Positions 15,536 to 21,594 of a stretch of 34,733 nucleotides of DNA are shown piece by piece. Below the pieces are notes generated by a model. It ran no database searches. It was not told the DNA's origin and saw only the letters and a program-made list of their open reading frames with translations. Each line of letters begins with the position of its first letter. The stretch's first letter is position 1. The position numbers and the translations under genes are program-made. The DNA comes from a virus, in the IMG/VR virus record IMGVR_UViG_3300032308_001756, positions 1 through 34,733 of that record. One strand, given 5' to 3'.

Positions 15536-15587
15536 CGACGCATTGCGTTGATATATATTTGTTTGTTGGGGTTTAAGTTTGGTTGAT

Positions 15588-15627
15588 GGAGGGAGTTGGC
15601 AGACCAATATGCCACTCCCTTTTTCTT
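15588..15627 (+). terminator. Rho-independent terminator closing the RNA island
   Basis: AGGGAGT-T-GGCA pairs with TGCC-ACTCCCT (one bulged T) around an 8-nt loop, followed by TTTTTCTTTT. Together with the terminator at 13036 it brackets the promoter arrays, the 202-aa gene and the RNA as one unit. Confidence 0.88.
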
Positions 15628-15819
15628 TTCCTATGCTATATTTTCCCTATGGCTTTCCGAAATTTTACGGTTATTCATTATTTATTTATCATATATACAC
15701 TTTATGTCTATATCTCTATGTGGTAAACCTTACCATATTGAATATTATCATTTTATATCTTATTTTTAATAATATAACCTTTTAACACATTTATTCATTT
15801 TTTAATACACACGATCGTT
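15628..15819 (+). other. AT-rich leader region before the small-gene cluster
   Basis: No gene is supported. A 9-bp hairpin with a 3-nt loop, ATGTGGTAA/TTACCATAT (15718-15738), is visible. The remainder is T-rich and ends in an A-rich leader before the ATG at 15820. A promoter for the cluster is expected here, but I find no clear TTTG-N20-TAnnTTTG match. Confidence 0.4.
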
Positions 15820-16044
15820 ATGAGTAAACAAATTACTATTAAATGGGACGTATTACGTGCAGGACTTTTTCCTTCTGATTCATTAATAAAAATTGGGTTT
15901 GATGCGTCTATATTGAATGTTTCTTTTTATGAACAAGAGATAACAATAAAGTCCCATCGTACAGATAATGATGGCGATATTACACTTGAAGATGCATTTA
16001 ATATAGGGTGTATAATTACCAATAGTATGTGGGCTAGAAAATAA
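15820..16044 (+). CDS. Hypothetical protein (74 aa)
   Basis: First of the small genes after the RNA island. MSKQITIKWDVLRAGLFPSD is followed by a beta-rich middle (LNVSFYEQEITIKSHR) and an acidic DNDGDITLEDAF segment. No metal-binding or catalytic motif is certain, although DNDGDITLE faintly resembles a calcium-loop pattern. Soluble; function unknown. Confidence 0.6.
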   Translation: MSKQITIKWDVLRAGLFPSDSLIKIGFDASILNVSFYEQEITIKSHRTDNDGDITLEDAFNIGCIITNSMWARK

Positions 16045-16056
16045 ACCATTTTATAT

Positions 16057-16164
16057 ATGAAAAAGAAAACCTATAATGGCGGTTTGATAATTGGTATATC
16101 GGCTACTGCAATAATATATTCAATTATATTTTTAATTCATTGTTTTCTGTCACATAACGGGTAG
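16057..16164 (+). CDS. Tiny single-pass membrane protein (35 aa)
   Basis: ATG 12 nt after the previous stop. Basic N-terminus (MKKKTYNGG), then a hydrophobic helix (LIIGISATAIIYSIIFLIHC) and a short tail. Many genes in this cluster encode similar one- or two-helix peptides, which supports a real gene despite its size. Likely inserts in the host inner membrane; function unknown. Confidence 0.5.
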   Translation: MKKKTYNGGLIIGISATAIIYSIIFLIHCFLSHNG

Positions 16165-16202
16165 GCATTTAAAACACTGATATAAACCAATAAAATACAA
16201 CT

Positions 16203-16391
16203 ATGGGTAAGTACGTAGTCAAAGAGTATAGTGTAAACTGTTTTGCTGTGGTTAATGCTTCAGACAATTCGTTGGTTTGTACATACGATACAAAAGAAAA
16301 AGCAGAAAAATTGGCTGAGTTCCTTGAAGATGAAAATTGGTGGGAAAAGTTAACATCTACAGTATTAAATAATGCACTAAAGCTACCCTAA
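16203..16391 (+). CDS. Hypothetical protein (62 aa)
   Basis: Begins MGKYVVKEYSVNCFAVVNAS, followed by TYDTKEKAEKLAEFLEDE. The beta-hairpin plus KEKAExLAEFL helix pattern is typical of small phage proteins in which a residue-display strand is followed by a helix. The leader shares the word ATATAAACCAATAAAA with the gene at 16684. Its function is not known. Confidence 0.55.
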   Translation: MGKYVVKEYSVNCFAVVNASDNSLVCTYDTKEKAEKLAEFLEDENWWEKLTSTVLNNALKLP

Positions 16392-16393
16392 TA

Positions 16394-16432
16394 AATATCT
16401 TATAGCATTAACGTATCCTTAACAATAAACAC
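16394..16432 (+). repeat. 39-nt leader repeat, copy 1
   Basis: This sequence, beginning AATATCTTATAGCATTAACG and ending AACAATAAACAC, is identical over 39 nt to 17972-18010. Both copies sit immediately upstream of a start codon (16434 and 18020). It may be a promoter/leader module copied between genes or a recombination site. Confidence 0.75.
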
Positions 16433-16433
16433 T

Positions 16434-16640
16434 ATGGAAAAATCTTTGACAAAGGTTATAGGAAAAATTGATATTCCTGATGATTATAAATCTAAATGTA
16501 CTTGTGACGATTGTGGATGTGTGTTAAATGATAACTATGGTGACCCGAGAGTTCGAGTAGTTATTCGTCATAAGGATGGTTCTACAGATGTGAAATGGAT
16601 TTGTGAGCTTTGTGTTGATGAGATATTTGGAGTTGGATGA
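16434..16640 (+). CDS. Small zinc-ribbon-like protein (68 aa)
   Basis: Cysteines are arranged as C22-x-C24-x2-C27-x-C29 (KCTCDDCGC) and C57-x2-C60 (ICELC), enough for one zinc site. Between them lies a beta-rich segment (DPRVRVVIRHKDGSTDVKW). Such two-knuckle ribbons commonly bind nucleic acid or RNA polymerase subunits, so a regulatory role in taking over the host is possible. No family assigned. It is preceded by copy 1 of the 39-nt leader repeat. Confidence 0.65.
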   Translation: MEKSLTKVIGKIDIPDDYKSKCTCDDCGCVLNDNYGDPRVRVVIRHKDGSTDVKWICELCVDEIFGVG

Positions 16641-16683
16641 GGATGTTATAACCCATTAATATAAACCAATAAAACTAAACACT

Positions 16684-17145
16684 ATGGATACAAACTTCCC
16701 GGGAACAGGTAGAATATTCTATGCTGAACCTATTTCTAGTATAAGAAAATGCCCAGAGCCTGTAGTTAGACCAAGTTATTTCTACCTACACAAACAGGCA
16801 GAAATGATTAATGGATACGACATCTGCATGGCTAATATTGAGGCTATGAAATACTGTTTAGATAAAGGTGCTTTTCTGTGCCAAATATCCTTTGCTGATG
16901 ATACGATTAAGAATGCCATATGTTTTACGTCATTTGTTGAGGATAGGAGAATGGAAGGGTTGATTTGTTTGTTGGATGATATTGAGGGGATACAAAGCTG
17001 TATTAAATATTTTAACATTAGAGAGATGGTACATATGTATACCGATGAAAAGGAATATCTTTTCTCTATAGATGGGATGAAAGACGCTATAAAAAAAGCT
17101 ATAAAAACCTATAATAGTACACTAAAATATTTAAAAAACAATTAA
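16684..17145 (+). CDS. Hypothetical protein (153 aa)
   Basis: Soluble alpha/beta protein with several cysteines scattered along its length (not paired as CxxC), segments ISFADDTIKNAICFTSF and EGLICLLDDIEGIQSCI, and a basic C-terminal helix (MKDAIKKAIKTYNSTLKYLK). No motif is recognised. The leader repeats the ATATAAACCAATAAAA word found before 16203. Confidence 0.6.
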   Translation: MDTNFPGTGRIFYAEPISSIRKCPEPVVRPSYFYLHKQAEMINGYDICMANIEAMKYCLDKGAFLCQISFADDTIKNAICFTSFVEDRRMEGLICLLDDIEGIQSCIKYFNIREMVHMYTDEKEYLFSIDGMKDAIKKAIKTYNSTLKYLKNN

Positions 17146-17160
17146 TACAAAAACATATAT

Positions 17161-17364
17161 ATGAAAACAAGTTTTAGAAAAATAAAAAACATTGCTTTAG
17201 CAGTCTTGTATGTAACAATCTTTTGCATTGTACTAGGGGGACTTAGTTTGATTGTAGTTAATTACCCGATGTTTAGCATTAAATGCGCGTTTTTTATTTG
17301 TATTATTTTAATTATCTGGGCTGTTTACGAAGTGTTAGAAAACAATGATCCCAAAAAAAATTAA
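17161..17364 (+). CDS. Two-helix membrane protein (67 aa), paralogue of 20069-20269
   Basis: A basic start (MKTSFRKIKNIALAVLYVTI) leads into two hydrophobic helices separated by VVNYPMFSIKC, ending EVLENNDPKKN. The gene at 20069 has the same plan (KKIRNILLAILGTAI, VNIPLFMLYC, RVIDGNDL), so the two are paralogues. Short membrane proteins of this type may affect host envelope functions or lysis, but there is no direct evidence. Confidence 0.6.
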   Translation: MKTSFRKIKNIALAVLYVTIFCIVLGGLSLIVVNYPMFSIKCAFFICIILIIWAVYEVLENNDPKKN

Positions 17365-17380
17365 ATACTAATTAGTTATG
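17358..17380 (+). repeat. 23-nt leader repeat, copy 1
   Basis: The word beginning AAATTAAATACTAATTAGTT and running into the ATG is identical at 17802-17824. Shorter forms (AATTAGTTATG) precede 18859 and 20288. It probably marks a shared translation-initiation leader. Confidence 0.6.
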
Positions 17381-17719
17381 AAACATGTTAGAATCTACGA
17401 CCTCCAACAGCTCAAAGACTATGTATCTCTTGAAGAGCCTGTAGAATTTAAAGGATTTAAAGCTGTAGGTTATTTCCCTTATGAGAAAGCACAGCTTAGT
17501 AATACTGAATGTGTTGCTGTTTCTCGTAATGTATTCTCAGAGATTGAAAACGTATTAGCGCGTACTAGATATATGGATAATAAAGTTGTCTTCGTGTTTG
17601 AAGACACAAACCGTTTTGGTACTGATAATTTTGCTATTCAGTTTAAAGATGGTTTTTGTAAAATGGGTAATCTTGAACAAATAATGGGGTACGCGTGTAG
17701 AACATTGATAAAAAAATAA
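17378..17719 (+). CDS. Hypothetical protein (113 aa)
   Basis: MKHVRIYDLQQLKDYVSLEE opens an alpha/beta fold with PVEFKGFKAVGYFPYEKAQL, NKVVFVFEDTNRFGTDNFAI and a final helix (EQIMGYACRTLIKK). Soluble, no signal peptide. No motif is recognised. Directly followed by a small structured RNA element. Confidence 0.6.
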   Translation: MKHVRIYDLQQLKDYVSLEEPVEFKGFKAVGYFPYEKAQLSNTECVAVSRNVFSEIENVLARTRYMDNKVVFVFEDTNRFGTDNFAIQFKDGFCKMGNLEQIMGYACRTLIKK

Positions 17720-17720
17720 G

Positions 17721-17789
17721 AGGGTGAAACGCCAATTGCTGAGATGGACTATAACCATTGTAACCCAATCACATTGGGCAGCACACCCT
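17721..17789 (+). ncRNA. Small three-stem RNA element
   Basis: The closing stem AGGGTG/CACCCT (17721-17726 with 17784-17789) encloses two hairpins: ATGG-actataa-CCAT (17744-17758) and CCCAAT-CAC-ATTGGG (17764-17778). A TTTTCT run follows. It could be a branched terminator or a regulatory element between the two small genes. Evidence is complementarity only. Confidence 0.5.
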
Positions 17790-17801
17790 TTTCTAAACAA
17801 G

Positions 17802-17824
17802 AAATTAAATACTAATTAGTTATG
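17802..17824 (+). repeat. 23-nt leader repeat, copy 2
   Basis: Identical to 17358-17380; it includes the start codon of the gene at 17822. Confidence 0.6.
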
Positions 17825-17983
17825 ATAGTCTTTTTTATAAAATTTATTTGTTATTCTCTTATTTGGACTGCCGTATACATAGGTAGAGATAAGAACAGTG
17901 ATATTAAATTGTTCAGTAAAAATTGGTGGATTGCTGTTTTATTAGTATCGATATCTACGATTACACTAATGAATATCTTATAG
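17822..17983 (+). CDS. Small membrane protein (53 aa)
   Basis: Two hydrophobic stretches (MIVFFIKFICYSLIWTAVYI and WWIAVLLVSISTITLMNIL) flank a short charged loop (GRDKNSDIKLFSKN). Its last four codons and stop lie inside copy 2 of the 39-nt leader repeat, so the gene end and the next leader are fused. Function unknown. Confidence 0.55.
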   Translation: MIVFFIKFICYSLIWTAVYIGRDKNSDIKLFSKNWWIAVLLVSISTITLMNIL

Positions 17984-18010
17984 CATTAACGTATCCTTAA
18001 CAATAAACAC
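17972..18010 (+). repeat. 39-nt leader repeat, copy 2
   Basis: Identical to 16394-16432. Here it overlaps the 3' end of the preceding membrane-protein gene, which suggests that the repeat was inserted or copied as a unit rather than conserved only as an untranslated leader. Confidence 0.75.
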
Positions 18011-18019
18011 CCACAAACC

Positions 18020-18823
18020 ATGTCAAAAAAACTACAAGTAAGAAGAGAATTTGTTCAAGAAGCATATAATGTTGCAGATTATAATTGGAAAGACAGAATC
18101 AACAAAGAGTTTCCCAAGTTATTTAAACTCATTATTCTTGAAGAATTAGGAGGAATGGCTCTTGATTGTTACAAGCTTAACCGTAAAGACTACACTGATT
18201 TTTCTATTGGTGAACATATTACGATTCTACCTGCTTATGATGTTGATTTTTATGTGGCAGTTAGGCTTCCTGGTGCTAATAAAAGATGGTCACTTTCTGC
18301 TTTTGCTTTTATTCGTCATTTTATAGAATACATGGAGGCGAAAGAAATAAGTGCCTTTCCTTGGCATAGTACCAAAGATGTTAAAGAAGTTAGTGATAAG
18401 CTTGGTTGGTCGTTATCAGGATGTCTGCTTATATATGTACAAAATCGAACAACATCTGTATTAGCTGTTGATGGAAAAGAATTGCTTGAAACCTCTGAAG
18501 AGTTTGTTAGAGAAGCGCACAAAGCAGCATGTAAAGATTGGAAAAAGAAAATAGAACATGAATTAATTGAGCTGTTTGAAGATGAAAAGACATATTCAAT
18601 AGGCACTAGAGTGATGATTAATTCACCTTTATTAGGTAATGAAGAATATATTCTTACATCTATTCAAGATAAAAGTTATTTGATTTGTATTAGAGATGGA
18701 AAACCTTGGAATAGCGAAAATTATATGAATATTGTTGATAACCAAGTCACCCATTCACAGCTAAAAAAATATGTATCGTGCCCATTCAATATTATAACAT
18801 GGTACAACAGACAGATAAATTAG
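18020..18823 (+). CDS. Hypothetical protein with two repeated domains (267 aa)
   Basis: The segment EFVQEAYNVADYNWKDRINK near residue 10 is repeated as EFVREAHKAACKDWKKKIEH near residue 160, each followed by a leucine-rich helix and a beta-rich part with a GxHI/GTRVMI-type strand. The protein is thus a tandem duplication. In the first copy ALDCYKLN and HITILPAYDVDFYVAVRL follow; in the second, RVMINSPLLGNEEYILTSI. Soluble. No family is recognised. It is one of the longest genes in the small-gene cluster and follows copy 2 of the 39-nt repeat. Confidence 0.65.
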   Translation: MSKKLQVRREFVQEAYNVADYNWKDRINKEFPKLFKLIILEELGGMALDCYKLNRKDYTDFSIGEHITILPAYDVDFYVAVRLPGANKRWSLSAFAFIRHFIEYMEAKEISAFPWHSTKDVKEVSDKLGWSLSGCLLIYVQNRTTSVLAVDGKELLETSEEFVREAHKAACKDWKKKIEHELIELFEDEKTYSIGTRVMINSPLLGNEEYILTSIQDKSYLICIRDGKPWNSENYMNIVDNQVTHSQLKKYVSCPFNIITWYNRQIN

Positions 18824-18858
18824 TTTACAATTAAAATAATCATATAAATCAATTAGTT

Positions 18859-19122
18859 ATGCAAAAGTTCTTAAAGTATGTTATGTATTTTTCTTACATT
18901 TCTGGCGCAGGTTTATTATTATTTGGCCTGTACATTATGTTCAACCCATCTTCGTTTAAAGACAAAGATTTATTTCTTGTTGTTTCAAACGGATTAAATT
19001 TTATAATACTGTACTTTATACTTGAGTATCATTCGAGTAAAGTTAAAAGAGGGAATATTAATTCGTTGTATTTCTCACTTGCGTGTAGTTTTATAATGAC
19101 TATATTATCGCTTTGTATATAG
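18859..19122 (+). CDS. Three-helix membrane protein (87 aa)
   Basis: Hydrophobic segments at about residues 5-28 (LKYVMYFSYISGAGLLLFGL), 40-57 (LFLVVSNGLNFIILYFI) and 70-87 (SLYFSLACSFIMTILSLC), with a short basic loop (SSKVKRGN). No signal peptide cleavage site. The leader AATTAGTTATG matches other genes in the cluster. Function unknown. Confidence 0.55.
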   Translation: MQKFLKYVMYFSYISGAGLLLFGLYIMFNPSSFKDKDLFLVVSNGLNFIILYFILEYHSSKVKRGNINSLYFSLACSFIMTILSLCI

Positions 19123-19154
19123 TATCTTAAACTGAATACTAAAAATTAAATATT

Positions 19155-19268
19155 ATGATAAAAATAATTAATGGAAGGCTTATCTACTTTGGTGCGTATG
19201 GTTACATGTTTAGAGATGTCAGTGACGATTACTTAAAATTTATTTTAAAAGGTAAAAAGATAACGTAA
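19155..19268 (+). CDS. Tiny hypothetical protein (37 aa)
   Basis: MIKIINGRLIYFGAYGYMFR followed by DVSDDYLKFILKGKKIT. It has the cluster's typical AAATTAAATATTATG leader and ends 3 nt before a tRNA-like RNA. Too short to assign; plausible as a gene because of the leader. Confidence 0.4.
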   Translation: MIKIINGRLIYFGAYGYMFRDVSDDYLKFILKGKKIT

Positions 19269-19271
19269 CAT

Positions 19272-19379
19272 AGTCAGGTGGCGGAATTGGTAACCATAAG
19301 AGAAGCAAAGCTAATTAGTGTTGTTGTTGTTTATAAGTTGACCTAAGTAGAAGTGGTAATTAGTTGAGTTACCTAACTA
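19272..19379 (+). tRNA. Degenerate tRNA-like gene (Leu-type framework) with inserted helix
   Basis: The 5' part AGTCAGG-TGGCGGAATTGGT is that of the tRNA-like genes at 27422 and 30475, and 3' CCTAACT (19372-19378) pairs with AGTCAGG except for one mismatch. The interior differs: a 9-bp helix, AGCTAATTA/TAATTAGTT (19309-19317 with 19357-19365), replaces the anticodon and variable region, and the T arm lacks the GGTTCGAATCC core. GGTAAC/GTTACC (19289-19294 with 19368-19373) offers a competing fold. It is likely a pseudo-tRNA or a noncoding RNA derived from a tRNA, ending at the adjacent terminator. Confidence 0.4.
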
Positions 19380-19384
19380 CTATT

Positions 19385-19414
19385 CCCCCGGTATGTCTAT
19401 ACTGGGGGTTTTTA
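19385..19414 (+). terminator. Rho-independent terminator after the tRNA-like RNA
   Basis: CCCCCGGTAT (19385-19394) pairs with ATACTGGGGG (19399-19408) around a GTCT loop, followed by TTTTT. Confidence 0.9.
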
Positions 19415-19451
19415 TTTAATCTAAAGATTATTAAAATAAATTGTTACAAGA

Positions 19452-19685
19452 GTGGAAAAAGAAAATAACGCACAAGAAGTCAATGCTGCTAGAGAGTTAC
19501 TGAAAAAGAATGGATATTTTGTAGATAATCTCTGGCACATCCGTGACATACAGACAAAGTTTAACGTTCAAGATGATGTAGCTTATAATGTACTTAGCAT
19601 ACTTCTAGACTCCGACTATCATAAGGATAGAGTAAATCAAGATATATCCGATACGGGGAAAGACATGGGTCTTCCTAGAATATAG
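19452..19685 (+). CDS. Hypothetical protein (77 aa, GTG start)
   Basis: GTG is the only reasonable in-frame start; no ATG precedes it in frame after the terminator. Residues 8-35 (VNAARELLKKNGYFVDNLWH) and 38-60 (DIQTKFNVQDDVAYNVLSIL) form a pattern of two or three helices often seen in small phage proteins. It ends SDTGKDMGLPRI. No known domain. Confidence 0.55.
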   Translation: MEKENNAQEVNAARELLKKNGYFVDNLWHIRDIQTKFNVQDDVAYNVLSILLDSDYHKDRVNQDISDTGKDMGLPRI

Positions 19686-19731
19686 TATACTGTCAATAAT
19701 TAAAAATAAACCAATTCAAATATTTTATAAA

Positions 19732-19971
19732 ATGGAAATGACGCCTTGCTGCAAATGTGGTGGTGATATGCCATTATTGCGCTATACAAGATTTGGTTAC
19801 ACAGATTGTATTAACTGTTCCACAGTTGAAAAAGTAGGGGGTGTTAAAATTGCCAATCATAAGACTGGTAATGAGATACAAATTGTTGCTATGGAAGATG
19901 CCGAAAGGATTAACGCTTTAGGGAACAGACGTGGGTATGGTGTTTGTAATGGTATGAAAGGTACTAGATAA
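19732..19971 (+). CDS. Small zinc-ribbon-like protein (79 aa)
   Basis: CCKCGG (C6, C9) and DCINC (C26, C29) give two CxxC knuckles 17 residues apart, a classic small zinc ribbon. The second half (GNEIQIVAMEDAERINALGN, ending RRGYGVCNGMKGTR) has a helix and a basic glycine-rich tail suitable for nucleic-acid contact. Similar small ribbon proteins occur in large phages, with no known role. Confidence 0.65.
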   Translation: MEMTPCCKCGGDMPLLRYTRFGYTDCINCSTVEKVGGVKIANHKTGNEIQIVAMEDAERINALGNRRGYGVCNGMKGTR

Positions 19972-19986
19972 ATAAAAAATAATTAT

Positions 19987-20064
19987 ATGTACTGTTATAT
20001 TAACGGAATTCGTTGCTTTACTATTGAACAGATTAAAGCCGCTACTAAAAAAAATAAAAAATAA
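19987..20064 (+). CDS. Very short possible gene (25 aa)
   Basis: MYCYINGIRCFTIEQIKAAT followed by a lysine-rich tail, preceded by the leader AATAAAAAATAATTATATG. The same AAAAAATAATTATATG context is reused in front of the next gene at 20069, which supports initiation at both. Coding status uncertain. Confidence 0.35.
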   Translation: MYCYINGIRCFTIEQIKAATKKNKK

Positions 20065-20068
20065 TTAT

Positions 20069-20269
20069 ATGAAAAAGAATACTGTTCTTAAAAAAATCAG
20101 AAACATCCTTTTGGCCATTCTAGGCACAGCAATAATATTTGGTCTTATATGGCTTTTCTTTTACCTGCTAGTAAACATCCCTTTATTTATGTTGTATTGT
20201 GGTGGGGCTTTGGTATTATTACTATGTGCCGTATTCCTCTATCGCGTCATAGACGGCAACGATCTTTAA
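20069..20269 (+). CDS. Two-helix membrane protein (66 aa), paralogue of 17161-17364
   Basis: The ATG at 20069 is chosen over a TTG at 20024 that lies inside the upstream short gene, because the AATTATATG leader sits directly before it. Basic N-terminus (MKKNTVLKKIRN), then two hydrophobic helices separated by VNIPLFMLYC, ending YRVIDGNDL. Same architecture and matching positions as the protein at 17161. Confidence 0.6.
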   Translation: MKKNTVLKKIRNILLAILGTAIIFGLIWLFFYLLVNIPLFMLYCGGALVLLLCAVFLYRVIDGNDL

Positions 20270-20287
20270 TCAACCAAACAATTAGTT

Positions 20288-20374
20288 ATGAGTAACAAAA
20301 TAAAGAATCAAATTGCTATAATTTTAATAGTATTACTTATTATATTAGCAGGCATGATATTCATAAACAAATAA
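20288..20374 (+). CDS. Tiny single-pass membrane peptide (28 aa)
   Basis: MSNKIKNQIAIILIVLLIIL and a short tail: a basic start and one hydrophobic helix. The leader AACAATTAGTTATG is shared with other small membrane genes here. Probably real but too short to classify. Confidence 0.4.
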   Translation: MSNKIKNQIAIILIVLLIILAGMIFINK

Positions 20375-20379
20375 ACAAT

Positions 20380-20610
20380 ATGATAACAGAATTAAAACCA
20401 TCCCCGTCAAGGACTTATGTTTCTATTATGTACAAAGGTTCTGGATTCGACACCTTGTGTTTCCGGAAATTTAAGCTTCCCGAAGAATATGATAATACTG
20501 TATCAAAAGCCCAATGGTATTATTATAACAAATTAGACTTATTCGGTTGCGGGAAAGAAGTTATACCCTTTGAAATGTATTCTGATTTATCTGAAGTAAA
20601 AATAAATTAA
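20380..20610 (+). CDS. Hypothetical protein (76 aa)
   Basis: Beta-rich N-terminus (MITELKPSPSRTYVSIMYKG, then FDTLCFRKFKLPEEYDN) followed by an aromatic segment (AQWYYYNKLDLFGCGKEVIP). Soluble; no motif recognised. Starts 5 nt after the preceding membrane peptide, so probably co-translated. Confidence 0.55.
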   Translation: MITELKPSPSRTYVSIMYKGSGFDTLCFRKFKLPEEYDNTVSKAQWYYYNKLDLFGCGKEVIPFEMYSDLSEVKIN

Positions 20611-20634
20611 AAATAAATAAAACCACAAACTCGT

Positions 20635-21543
20635 ATGAAACAAAATCATCTTTCAGACAAAGGTCTCAGTTTGAGCCAAGCACAATCTATCAGCAATCTT
20701 TGTAACCAAAGAGCTAAAGAGATAGAAAGAACTATTGCTTCTATTAACAATCACGGCAGCGAATTCAATTACGAAGGGAAAACTTACCCGCAGCGAACAC
20801 CGGTTCCTATGCCGGTGAACATTGTTGACGCGTTAATAGAAAAAGCTAATCTGCACGCAACACAATCTTTCTTGATGGAAAACATTAAAGCAAAGGAAGA
20901 ACTGTTAAAAGCAGCCCAATTAATGGTCTTACAAAGAAAAGAATCACCTAAATCCCCCGACTTCACACCATGTGATACTAAAGCAATGGTTAATGAGAAT
21001 TGGGGATGGGAACAGCTTAGTAAGGAAGAATTGTCTGAATATTGGAGAGCAGAGGCATACGCTGGCCATGTTGGTCAGTTCATACATAAAAATGGTAAGT
21101 TAGACTTACTTCGAAATGAACTGAATAATATCGCGCCTTTAGATTTTATATCTTTAGAAGAAGGGAAAAAAATTCCAATGGTTAATAAAGTGCATCACAC
21201 TTCTGACCAGTTACTTAAATTGCACGAAGAGTTGGCAGCTACTCATAGAGAGTGGGAACAAAAAGTCAATTACTATAAAGCTAAAGTAAAAAATCTTACT
21301 ACTTTAGAGAACGCGCGTATCTCTGAAGAGAATGCAAGACTCCGGTCGGAATGGAATACTCGATATGCATTAGCACTCGATGAATACCAAGTCGCTTATA
21401 AAAAATACGAAAACGACCATGAGGCTTTATTGCAAAAGTTTGAAGAAAACAGGCATAACTTAATCAAAAAGATTTCAAACTATCGGATTAATGTGCCAGA
21501 AGAATATCAGTCAACAATCGATTTTTTCATGCCTAAAGAATAA
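20635..21543 (+). CDS. Coiled-coil protein (302 aa)
   Basis: Almost entirely helical. Residues 15-40 (SQAQSISNLCNQRAKEIERT) and about 60-105 form helices. Residues 185-290 form a long charged coiled coil (QLLKLHEELAATHREWEQKV, LTTLENARISEENARLRSEW), and the chain ends in IDFFMPKE. No membrane segment. The middle contains NWGWEQLSKEELSEYWRAEA. No family is recognised. It precedes a 250-nt structured RNA. Confidence 0.6.
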   Translation: MKQNHLSDKGLSLSQAQSISNLCNQRAKEIERTIASINNHGSEFNYEGKTYPQRTPVPMPVNIVDALIEKANLHATQSFLMENIKAKEELLKAAQLMVLQRKESPKSPDFTPCDTKAMVNENWGWEQLSKEELSEYWRAEAYAGHVGQFIHKNGKLDLLRNELNNIAPLDFISLEEGKKIPMVNKVHHTSDQLLKLHEELAATHREWEQKVNYYKAKVKNLTTLENARISEENARLRSEWNTRYALALDEYQVAYKKYENDHEALLQKFEENRHNLIKKISNYRINVPEEYQSTIDFFMPKE

Positions 21544-21594
21544 TAAAAAAGGTGGGTAGGATAACTGTCACAAGACTTATTATTCTATCCTTTA

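Larger units (their letters stand above)
14166..15553 (+). ncRNA. Candidate giant structured noncoding RNA region (about 1.4 kb)
   Basis: No credible gene, yet GC content is raised and perfect local stems occur one after another. Examples: AATGTAGC/GCTACATT (14241-14248 with 14258-14265); CATCAT/ATGATG inside GTGG/CCAC (14345-14375); ATCC/GGAT (14441-14452); GGAAC/GTTCC (14453-14470); TCTGC/GCAGA (14575-14590); GACATA/TATGTC (14638-14664); TTTTGC/GCAAAA (14882-14901); TACTACA/TGTAGTA (14977-14997); ATAGCC/GGCTAT (15051-15071); CGTCA/TGACG (15107-15124); TACCAA/TTGGTA (15147-15174); CGTACT/AGTACG around GGTGA/TCACC (15188-15231); ACGGGTA/TATCCGT (15255-15278); GTAATT/AATTAC inside GGCT/AGCC (15367-15394). 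It may be one RNA, or two split by a terminator-like hairpin at 14697. In style it is like the giant phage RNAs GOLLD and ROOL, which also sit near tRNAs, but I cannot assign it to either. Confidence 0.65.

Noticed and set aside
15554-15561. TATATTTG matching a -7 promoter element
   Set aside because: No TTTG lies 20 nt upstream and the element sits between the tRNA-like fold and a terminator 30 nt downstream.
15579-15785. 68-codon frame after the tRNA-like fold
   Set aside because: Its first third is the terminator hairpin and T run; the remainder is Tyr/Phe/Ile-rich translation of AT-rich spacer.
20024-20068. TTG-initiated N-terminal extension of the 66-aa membrane protein
   Set aside because: It overlaps the upstream short gene and the ATG at 20069 carries the standard leader and a normal membrane-protein start.
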